Assembly: GCA_008973525.1 (NCBI GenBank)
Contig: WACJ01000055.1
Coordinates: 1,054,001-1,118,000 of the forward strand
Direction: 5' to 3'
DNA: 64,000 nt
Origin: Stenopsyche tienmushanensis
Taxonomy: Eukaryota; Arthropoda; Insecta; Trichoptera; Stenopsychidae
The notes under the pieces were generated by a model. The model ran no database searches, was not told the DNA's origin, and saw nothing but the letters and a program-made list of their open reading frames with translations. Position 1 is the first letter of the stretch; each line of letters opens with the position of its first letter. Shown piece after piece: positions 50,664 to 61,345 of the stretch. The translations under genes and the position numbers were made by a program.

Positions 50664-51594
50664 AAGCGGAAAGAAATGTCATTTTTTTGGTTGCGTCCTT
50701 TGTCGTCAGTTTGCTTCAGATTGCTGTCGAGTGAATACGTCAAAGTTAGTATCATTTTGAAGCTCTGTTTTTTGTTTTACTTTTTCAAATGTTTTTATAT
50801 TTTTTTAGCCATAGTGAAAATGTCCAAGCCAGAAACTGATGAGACCCATTTGCGATCTTATTTACTGTTTTTATTCGACAAAGGATTAAAAGCAAAATAA
50901 GCTACCCAAAGCATTTGTGGTACATATGGCAACATATTCAATATTTGAAAATGCCATAGATAGTTCAAAAAAGTCAAAAGTGGTGATAGAGATTTGAAAA
51001 ATAAACCAAAATCAGGACAACCTCTAAAAATCGATGATGACGCATTAAATTCTCTGGTAGAATCTGATCTTCGAAAAACAATAAAGGAATTATCGCTAGA
51101 CATCGGCTGTCTCTGATCGATAGTAAAAGACCATTTGAAAGAGTCTCAGGAAAAAACATATACAGGGAATTCGCTCAAAAAGCGATCAGTGCTAGTTAAT
51201 AACCAAAGAAAAATATTACAGCATGATAATGCAAGACCACACTGCAATAAGGATTACACAGAACAAGGTAAGGAAGCTGGATTTGGAAGTGCTGCAACAT
51301 CTACCATATTCTCCTGATATTGCACCTTCAGACTATCATCTTTTCAAGTCATTAGAACATTCGCTTCGTGATAAAAAAAAATCACTTCTGTGGAAAAATT
51401 GAAAAATCATTTGGATTCTTACTTTAGTGGAAAACCAGCCAAATTTTACGAAAGAGGCATTAAAAAGCTACCTAATCTATGGAAGGCGATTATAAATAAC
51501 AATGGAAATTATTTAATTGAGTAATATTGTAGCAGTTTTTATTAAAATATTTTTTTTCTCCGAATAACAAAAAAAATGACATTTCATTCCGCTT
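50664..51594 (+). mobile_element. Mariner element, internally deleted, both ends present
   Basis: Both terminal inverted repeats survive: AAGCGGAAAGAAATGTCATT at 50664 and, on the minus strand from 51594, AAGCGGAATGAAATGTCATT, one mismatch in 20. A TA dinucleotide flanks each side (50662-50663 and 51595-51596), the mariner target duplication. At 931 bp it is shorter than the usual 1.3 kb, which fits the missing middle of its transposase gene. Confidence 0.9.
50820..51524 (+). pseudogene. Mariner transposase pseudogene (DD34D type)
   Basis: The gene starts MSKPETDETHLRSYLLFLF at 50820 and shows a stop after 26 codons. It continues in broken frames with KSGQPLKIDDDALNSLVESD and the second helix-turn-helix region. 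A large deletion then removes the linker and the first catalytic aspartate, joining to RKILQHDNARPH with the second aspartate. After a frameshift the sequence gives LEVLQHLPYSPDIAPSD and YHLFKSLEHSL, carrying the third aspartate about 34 residues after the second, as expected for mariner DD34D transposases. The C-terminus ends at TAA 51522-51524. Several stops, frameshifts and the loss of about 130 codons make it inactive. Confidence 0.9.
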
Positions 51595-54500
51595 TAACCT
51601 AATATTAAATGTAAAACGTCTAGTAAAGGCAATCAAATTGAAATACTGTTAATAAAATATATACTCGTATTTATATTTTCTATGTTGGTGATAGTTATTA
51701 TATTATGATAGCAACGTCAGCCAACATATTGTATTTTGTATATTATAGAAAAAAATTAAGGGGATCGATTATTAAAATCACTTTTAAAAAGGGTCGACGT
51801 AGAAAAAATGATGATACTCGTAATTAAGATTCTGTATATGTTTTTGGAACGCACATCATCATTTTGTATAAACTTCTAGTCTCGTATAACACGGATTTAT
51901 AATATATGATGCTTTCGTGGAATTAATAATAGTGTTATACGAAGGCCGAGTGTAATTTATTAGTGAGTCGATTTGATATTGAAATGAATCGTATATGAAG
52001 CGCACATATATCAGCCATAAAAGTAAACAGTGAATAAATGTTTCATATTTCATTCAAATAAGTGTTCTCTTTTATTTGCAGAAAGCTCTCTTTTTGCCAT
52101 ATAAAGACCAGCTCTGGAATTGATCTGCAAAAGAACTGTTGATTTTTCATTGAAGAATTGACGTGCTCTTTTTGCGCCGCGCTGAGGGATTCCTTTCGCC
52201 TCGGCCGCATATCTCCCCGTCCTCATAAGAAGTCTCGTCTTCAAATAGAAACATATTATTTCTGCTTCATAATGCAAATTTGATTTTGTCTGATTGAATG
52301 AACATATCAAACGTAGAGGAAGAGATATGTTGTGAAGAAGCTCTTTGTTCTTCCCTCCTGGCTCTTTTGTCCCCCTCTCGAGGGCGAAATTTTAAGTCAA
52401 TTCAGCATATTCCGTTTGACGTCTGCAGATTTGATTTTCCCCGCTTTTCCTGTCGTATCTTGCCTGGGAAATATGGAAATCATTTCTTGTTCGTATCAAA
52501 TTTGACAGTTTATCTGCTCCACGGTTTGCCGTGCATCAAAAATTGAGATCAAATATTTGTTACGGTGTGATTTATAGGTGTTAGGAAGAGATTGAACAAA
52601 ACACGGAGCAAAATAGCTGTTACGAGCGCGTGCCATCAACTCTTGCGAAGTTCTTCCTAAATGGCGCAGCTATATATTTTAGCATTCTGAAGCCAAACAT
52701 CGGAAGAACTTGCTATTTTATCACTCAAACTGGGACGTGCATCAGGTGGCAAAGGCAAAATACCAATTTAATTTTTGAACCCTGCGAGATAAATTTTCTA
52801 TCTTATACCGAAAAATGCTAAGCAATATTATGTCGTATTTCATATTAAAAAAACATTTTTAAGCAACGCCCAAAGATATTTTTCAGATGGTAAAGCCTTC
52901 CTTGTTTACGAAGCATTTAAGATAGATTACAACGGTGCCAATCACGGGATGCTCCACAAAACCGAGTCTGCGGAATTAAATTCTCTTGAATCCAGGAAGC
53001 TCTTATTTACTCCGACAACGTATTTATTTTCACCATCGCGAAAGCAATGAAAATCAGAGTCAGATTTTTTTTTAAACAGTCAAATGCCGAACGGGGTCCA
53101 TTAAGGCCTATCTAATGTGGATCTCTTCGACGGTTGGTCACGAAGCTCATTTGTTAACTGTCACCATTCCTATTGCTGCGTACCCCCAAGTCCTGTTTAT
53201 TTCAGTCGAAAGCATTACATTTATTGTAATATCCCCCCACAATACGCACAATGTCGGATTCATGACACCTCTGCATTAAAATGTAGGGTCATGAATAAGC
53301 TAAAAGCATAGAAATGACCTGACTTTAAAAGGAAATGCTTGATATGCACGTCCATCACCCGAGTAGTTTTATTTCGGGGTGAAAATAAATTAATCTCATA
53401 AATAATTCCATTTTTTAAATCAAAATTTAAAAGAAAACCACCCGATATGTAGGGCATTTAACAAGCGAAACTTTTACAACCGCCATTCGATAATTCGCAG
53501 AAACCACAATTTTATCACAATCTGAAAAGCCAATTTCTCATTAATCCTATTGAATAGCTCTTTAAGCTTTCAAACAAGTATTACATAAGGAAATCAAAGA
53601 AAGATTTAACCAAAGTGTTTTCAAACGAATAAAAATATTACGCCATAATTAGATTTCATTCAATTCGTTCGATAATTAAAAACTGTACTAGTTAAAATTA
53701 TTTTTCTTAAAATTCGAATTAATTAATAATTGTTCAATTTTAAAAATATGCATTCGGTCTTTTTTTGCACAAAATAATTTAAATATGATGTTTTGAATAG
53801 AAGGAAAGACTATATGATGAACTGACAGACATACAAACATATTAATTGCACTTTAAATTCCTTTGATAACTACTTATATGCCAATTGTATTCGCACACTT
53901 ATATATTTTTATTTAGACGATTATTTGCAGAATGCGATACATAGTGATTTTTAAAAAAAATATTAAGATAAATGCATTTCAAAATTCTAATTGGAAGATA
54001 GCACCACATAACACCCATAAGTCATAAGTTTAATATCATATAAAATGGCAGCAGAGTTAGCAAATTCATGTATCAAAATGTGCTCGTAATCTCTTCGAAA
54101 ACATTCGTTTGTGGCTTTAAATGTGTTTTAATCACTTAAAGACAAAAGCGATTGAATCCAAAATTATTCTTAAAGTAATTAAGAATGTTGTCACAGGGTA
54201 AAATATTATTGTGATTAGCAAAATCCTCTCAGCCAAGGTGTTGTTTAACTGTATAAATAAACGCTCTTTTCGCTCCACTTGGCGCAAAAGTTTACCTCTT
54301 AAATAATAAGGGATGGAGAGAATAGGTATTTCGGTTGAACTCCGTTTGGTTTATTTGTCCCAATAGCGAAAGTCGCATTGTCTTAACTCGCCTTATAAAG
54401 ACAAAGCTTTCCATCAATGTTTAGCGGTCTTTCTGGGGGTACCGGTACCCTCGGAAACCCGCGTAAGTACAGGGGGGGTTGTAAAATGACATGGCCCCGT

Positions 54501-57500
54501 TTTCGGATGAGCGCTCTCCTCACAAAAGTGAGCCAAACTTCTATGCTGAAAATCTCGGAGGGAAAGCAATTTCGTTCTGTGATTATTTTGTAAGCCGGTC
54601 ATGGTAACAAAAAGCGAATCGGGACCTACATGCGCCTTTGGAAAACGCCTGGATAAAAGGATACGGACGTAAGTGAGGATGTAAGGCTTGTCCGAAGCTA
54701 CACTAAAGCGATTAGAGATCCGGCGCCCGATTAAGGCAAATGTCTCGTCCTTAAGTTTGGATTGCTAATTTGATATGAAGGCCCGATAAATCTTTTTTAT
54801 GGTCGAGCTTTTTTAAACAAGCTACATGAAGTTTTGTTTGTATGAAAATATTTTACAATATAATAACCGGTCGACTCACGCGATGCGTGCTGTTAATGCC
54901 CGACTTCCAACATCAAACATTCAATTTTTATTAAAAACAATTATATATTGCTAAAGTTTGACTTATACCGTGAAATTAATAAAAATTATACTTTCACGCC
55001 AGGAAATAGCTTCTATTTTTAACACATCCAATTGCCGATATAAATATGCTACGGCAATTTGCCGCAACGCCAGTTTTTTGAGCAATTCGAAATTACGTAC
55101 TTGGATGATATATCGGCTGAATAAATCGTCGATTTAATACATATATTACAAAAATATTTTTGATATAATCAATGTAAATCATGATATAAATACACACCTT
55201 CTTCTTAATATTGCATATCCAGTTTCAGACACAGGCGATTTTTATTGAAGATTTTCTAAGAATGATGAATTTTAATTAAGCCTGGCGACAATCATGATCT
55301 AAAATACCGAAACAATACCTGCTTTAATTTTCTCTCTCTAAATATAGTCTAAAAATTCCACTTTTTCGTATGAGGTCCATACGTTTGTATTGACGTAGAT
55401 TAAGAAAATTGGGGTAAAATTGAATCAAAAATATACAGATAGAAAATATTAATTCTTCCATTCTGCCAAATTGTATCGATACCTTCACAATAAGAGTCCA
55501 AGATCTAACCCACTTTTCCAACAATTGGTTCCAATTTTGTATAGTGCTCTTTATTGCCATGTATCATGCCGAACATAATTTGTTTAAAAATAAGTCTCTA
55601 AGTCACATTTAAAATATTTAATGTTCCCTAACGTTCCCAAGTTTATATTTCCCTGAAAGTAATAAGTTGGCATATTATATATTACCATCGTTTACCCCAG
55701 TTTTGAACCGCAAGCAATTGCAAGCAATTTCTAACCGGACACGGAACTTATGGACTTTCTTTCAGTTGCACCGGAAGCAATCCCATATATAAAATGTGCA
55801 TATCCGCAAAACATATTTTAAAAGTTGCAATTTTACAGTCGCATTTAAACGGGTCACTAAGCACCATCCATTACGTATATGCACTTGTAAAGCTCATAAA
55901 TTTAAGCTCCAACGGACAAACATTATATTCGCATGAAATTCATTTTCGTCGCGTATATACGTGTAAATCTGAGCTCATCGATATTTATTCGTCGTTCAAA
56001 TACTGGGACCTCTTTATTGCGAAATAAATCGATGGGCTTTTTTAAGCAAGTCATTCATTATACCTGAGGCTCTCTAAGCATTCAAAGTAGACATTTAATT
56101 GAGTTGGCCTATTCATCGACTCACTATAATAGGGGAAGGAGTTTCAGTGTCCGATTGAAAAGGATGAAAATTGAAAAGATCTCCATCCTTTCATTGAGGG
56201 CTTGTGTACACCCTCATTAATCTGCAAATATAATAATGTTGCCAAATAACTCCTGTGCGAACCAATTTGGATGAATTATGAAACGGATCCTCTTATAATC
56301 ATATAATATACAATACATTTTTTTGATGAGCTCGATGGAAAAATAGCATCATTATATTTATGGTTGTTGTTGGAGAATCGGTTACTTGCGCTTCAAGTGT
56401 ATGGTATAAAGCTTAAATTTATATAATATTACTTAAACGAAGAGCATTAAAAATTCTTCTTTACGGTGACACTGGACTACATATCCCAAAGATTATGATG
56501 CAGAAGTTGAACTAGTTTAAAGTATAAAAGTTATTCACCTGGATGAAAATAAGGAAATTTAAGCTCTAAAATATTACTTAGCACTTTAGAGAACTTATTA
56601 CATAATATTGTATAATTTTTAATTTAAAATTAGCAGATGGCTTATTCAACGTTTTATAAATTTTATATCGAAAAAAGGATCATATAGCTATGCCCATTAT
56701 TGTATAAAGCCAATTTTACTCCAATTTTAACTCTTTTCTTATTTTATTCGATAAAATCTAACTATTACGTATGATTTCACGATTGGAATTGATTATATGG
56801 CAGTAATTTAATTAATTTGTGCTTGAATCTATAGTACCATACTTCATCAAAAGCTTGATTCAAGTCCATGAAGATCATTGAACATATATTCTTCCTAATC
56901 AATTACATTTCTGTTTCTATAAATATGATATTTTGTTGAATGTTCAAGACAAAATCCTAATTGGTGATTTGGAAAAAGGTGTTTTTCTTCTAGTATAAAT
57001 TAGAACCTTAAGTTCTAATAGGGTTGAGTAGGTAATACTGCGCTTTATGTCTGACTTTGACTAATTGGAAAATTCAGCAAATATTTCATCGTTTGCTTTA
57101 AATAGATGTTTTGTGAACTTAAATAAAATAGTACCCTAATACAATTTTGATTTCTTGCGTATGTTTGCATCTCGACATATGCTCAATATTGAATGTATTC
57201 AATAAAAAGGCTTTTGTGAATAATCAATCAAAAAATGAATAGAGTATAAAATATATTTTTGATTAGGCAGTATTATAAAATTATTGGAAATAAGTTTAAT
57301 TTCTTCTATCCCTTTGATTTTTTAAAGGGCTATATTCTGTTTTTTATAGATCAAAAAAGCAGTGCAGTAATCAACGTAGCTAATCAGAAAAAAGTTGAAT
57401 GCAACGCAATGAATTTGAATAAAGCCGCATTGCGATCGGATTGCGTCGTGAATATTTAATTCTTTTACAAAGGCTTATTCGAAAAGATGAATGGTTTTAT

Positions 57501-58382
57501 TAATTTAAAATTTAATTATTGTTAGGGTGTACACTGTCGCCCCAATCGATACCGAAGCAATTATGACAGCCTCAATGGGTTGCTAATCGTGATCCCGGCA
57601 ATGAGCAAAAAGACCACGGAAGGATACATTGTTAGTCATTACTTTGGGATGCTGGAACATTCCGAGACGAAGGTCTGAGAGCTGTCAAAATATGGTCACT
57701 GGTCTCGGAGTAATTTTCGGCTCAGTCACCAGCGTCTTCGCACCATGCAGACCCGGATTGCGTGTTGATGCGAATTGTGGTCAGAGACTATGGATGGGTT
57801 GGGGGCCTGTGGTGACTGACTCCACCACTGCTAAGCTCAATAATCGGAATTAATACTATTTGCGGAACGTGGTCCGGAAATGAATAGGTTACTTGCTCAC
57901 CGCGTCTATTGGCAGTGGGATTATGCCATGACGGTTAAGGCTTCGAACTCACACAACGGACTTATCCCATAATACGAAAATGAATTCATCGAATCGACTG
58001 ATAATAAATTTCATCTTGTTGACCATGAAAAATAATCGGAAAAGCGGAATTACGGGGCAATAAAATTGAGCGAACCAATAATACCTCGATTAGTCCAGCC
58101 GACAGATCCTTGAATAGTGCAATACATTTTCATTTACATTTTCCTAAAGATTTATTTCTGTAATATCAAAATTAATCAAAAATGATTATTCTTTTGATGT
58201 TGCTATTAATAATGGGATGCAAAATGATTTGAATTTATAATACAACTAAATTTATCTACCTTAATCAACAGTTCATTAAATAATCGATTATATTAAGACA
58301 TACTTACATAATTCTATTTTTTGATAAACATCTTATTATGAGATCATTGATGTTTTGATGCACACAAAATCGTAAAAAAAAG
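51595..58382. other. Unique DNA without supported gene
   Basis: The flanks of the mariner are AT-rich. Less AT-rich blocks occur at 52080-52560, 53090-53460, 54410-54760 and 57530-57980, none with a recognisable coding frame. A perfect 14-base palindrome GGGTACCGGTACCC lies at 54437-54450. No splice-bounded exon or RNA gene is seen. Confidence 0.4.
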
Positions 58383-58589
58383 TAGAGTGGTCCTAATTTT
58401 TCGACTTTTAAAAAATTGGGTGATTACCTCGTCATACGATTTTCTCGCCACTTAACTATGAATCCGACTTATTTTGGTAAAAAAATTTCCTGCGGGTACA
58501 TATTGTGGTTAGAGTGGAAAATCAAATAAGATGTTGACCGGTCAAATATTCGAAAAAAACATTTTTTTATCCAAATAAGGACCACCCTA
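58383..58589. mobile_element. Short terminal-inverted-repeat element (MITE)
   Basis: The left end reads TAGAGTGGTCCTAATTTTTC and the right end, on the minus strand, TAGGGTGGTCCTTATTTGGA. The two match in 14 of the first 16 bases. The interior is about 170 bp and non-coding. The superfamily cannot be told: a TA duplication may be included in the ends, which would fit a Tc1/mariner-type element, but no transposase accompanies it. Confidence 0.65.
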
Positions 58590-61014
58590 ATAAATAGGTT
58601 CCATATTTATTCCATATTATCCAGGTTCCTTGTTGCACTCTACGTCTGCTTAAATAGGGATACGATTATTTACATGGAACTATTTAGGTTTAATAAAAGA
58701 GTGGTATACAATAATTATTTCTAAATTTAAACATCTCTCTAGAATATTGATTGGTATAGTGTCATATTTGATAATAGATACTAAACATTTTAATTCCGAG
58801 AATCGAAAATTTTCTATTAATCTCATTTGACATATTTGAATGCTAGTTTTATTTGAATTTACGACTACTAATTAATTCAAAATTCAACGAAAACATATCA
58901 ATATATTGTATAAATCATTCCCAATTGTATACAATTCAAATACTTACAACTTTATCAGACTTACAAACAAAATACAATTATCATAGAGTACCTGCAATAT
59001 TTCTAATAATTTCTAATTTTTTTAAAAGGGATTTGTTTATCGGTAAAGTTTTTGATGAATTATTACAACATGAAAAATGGAAAAATTTACATTGATTGAT
59101 ATAATTTTTTATACAATTCCAATTTTGTTTCAAATTATAGAACTGGTTAAGAATTTCATCACGTCTCAGATGTTTTCTATTTAAAACATTGAGATGTTCA
59201 CGTAGATATATCAAAGAAGGCGAGACGTCTCAACTACTTGCGACTCGATATTTCTGGAAAAGGTTTAATTTCTCATTCGTACATATATCAATTTTAGTCC
59301 AGAATTCAAAGAATTTCTTTAACACATTTCCACGACTCAACCACCTCAAATGGTACAACAAATCTCCATATTCAGCCTCAATCGTTTCAAGATTTTTTTT
59401 TAAATTAACGATGATTGAGTTTTACGAATGAAGTAACATATTTTTTCTATTTGAAGGATTATAAGGAAGTGTGGGTGCTATTAAAAGACTGAATAATTTT
59501 CCTCGAAGAACCTTGTTGGTTTTTTAGTGACTGATATATTTTTATTAATTTGTCTCTGCTTAGTAGTATTTTTTACGGACAAATAAATTGTTTCTTTATC
59601 GAAATTTTCTTAAAAAAAATGTTTGAAATATTTTCCGGGATATCAAGCATACAATCTTGAAAAGAAAAATTGCGAAGGAAGTTCGTCGCCAAATACAGCA
59701 AAACTATAACAATTTTCAGAACCTGCTCTGCTTTGAATTCAAGCTCATGCTCTTGGAGATATGGTTCATGACTATAAATCGCATTATATCGAATTCCACA
59801 CTAAATGAATCGGACTTTATCGTGTTTCGTTTAAAAAACATGAAACCACTTTTTTCGGCCATGAATATTGTATTTGTGTGTTCAAAGCTCCTGTAACTCT
59901 TTTATTACACGAAACTACGTGTCGACAGTTGGTTAAAATTCATCGAAGAACAAAAAAATTCAGGTTTCCATTTGTGCGCCCAAACGACCAGTGCTTCTCA
60001 ATTTGATTCATTAATATGTATATAGCGGACCTCAATAAAAATGCTAATGCCACAAAGTACCGATTTGCGGGCGGTTACAGCGACCAAACGACTCGTAAGA
60101 AATATCCTCGTACTTTGTGGCATTCTATTTAAGGGCCTAAAAAAGATGATACGGGAAAGTCTTATAGGGTAGAAATTGTTTCCCCAATCTTCTATCTAGT
60201 TAATAAGCTAAACGAATGGGAATTTCCGCAGATTCCTCCCCTACTTAAATTCAACAAATGATACTCCTTTTTAAATATCACTTAGGAGTCAGTATTTTTA
60301 TCCAGATACGTACGTAAAAACGTATTTCTTCGAACTCAGTGTTTTTCAAAGGCACGAGAAAAAACATCACATCCTGTGTCCACTTCAATTGTTATTAGCA
60401 CCTATAATCATACATTCATCTAGACACTCCTTTCGTTATTTATTGTTAGTAATTTAATGTCCGTGTACAATCAAATGCTTAAAATCAGCGTCAAAATGGG
60501 CGATGATAGATACTTTTATGGCGACAATTAAAAATTCATGAGCCGTCGTTATGATCATTGTTCGAGTGCTTTCAGCCGTGAAATTGAAAATTACTAAAAC
60601 GTGCCATATGGGTGTTTTTATTGACACATCAATGCATCGCAGTCCACTGATTGAGAATCGCTGTATGCAATTATTCCTGTTCCCATCGAAACTAATTTGT
60701 ATATTTTTTTTGTTCCAGGTAAACTGCACAGTTTTTTTGGAACGAACTTTGATTGGTAAATATGATTCACTTTTATATTTGATCATCGACATTGAAGCTT
60801 ATTTCAATCATGTTGAGTGATCATTCCAATTATTTTCTACCGAATTTTGACTATGTAAATTGTTTTTGAACGTATTTATTTAAATAATATTTGATACGAT
60901 GGAAAAAAGAATCAAACATGCATTAAAATTTCTGTTCAGTTAACTACATATGAAACATACATAAATATTTGGACTAATTTATGGATATCGGGTTCACAGA
61001 TTTACAAAAAGTTA
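58590..61014. other. Unique AT-rich DNA with one inverted repeat
   Basis: Frames of 60-112 codons occur on both strands without family motifs, including overlapping opposite frames at 60454-60820. The only structural feature is the inverted repeat at 60046-60124. Confidence 0.4.
60046..60124. repeat. 15-bp perfect inverted repeat around a 49-base core
   Basis: AATGCCACAAAGTAC (60046-60060) and its exact reverse complement GTACTTTGTGGCATT (60110-60124) enclose a core less AT-rich than its surroundings (CGATTTGCGGGCGGTTACAG at its start). This could be a very small transposon remnant or a structured RNA. No second copy exists in the window. Confidence 0.65.
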
Positions 61015-61345
61015 TTAGGTTGAGTCATAAATAGTTGCCGGCAAAAATAAGCTTTTATAATTATTCGGTTCACCCTTGATAAGTCATCAGTATTGGTGAG
61101 TATAAGATATTATTATATAGGTATGATTCCCGTCAGTCTTTCGACAACAGTTAGACGTGTCACATCCTATGTTATTTTAATTTTTTTTTCTCATGGCAAA
61201 AAAATTAGCCATTTTTAATCAGAATAATTACTGGAGATGGAAAATGGGTAACGTACGATAATGTTGTAGGTGTGATAGTGGCTTGATAAATATCAACCAA
61301 TTTTACCGGATCCTAAAGCCAATATTCATGGAGGATCAGATTTTA
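61015..61345 (+). pseudogene. Mariner 5' fragment with catalytic-core relic
   Basis: The sequence TTAGGTTGAGTCATAAATAG at 61015 follows a TA dinucleotide and resembles the TTAGGTTG ends of many mariners. About 210 bases later a frame at 61227 encodes ITGDGKWVTYDN, matching the first catalytic aspartate block of mariner transposases (TGDEKWVxYDN); the usual glutamate after the aspartate is glycine here. In another frame, 61294-61332 encodes QPILPDPKANIHG, the next conserved block. The N-terminal DNA-binding region has been deleted, and the sequence after 61345 and the 3' terminal repeat cannot be found. It is a different mariner from the one at 50664, since that one has unrelated ends. Confidence 0.72.

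Noticed and set aside
60454..60820. Overlapping opposite frames of 112 and 89 codons
   Set aside because: Mirror frames on both strands without family motifs suggest chance.
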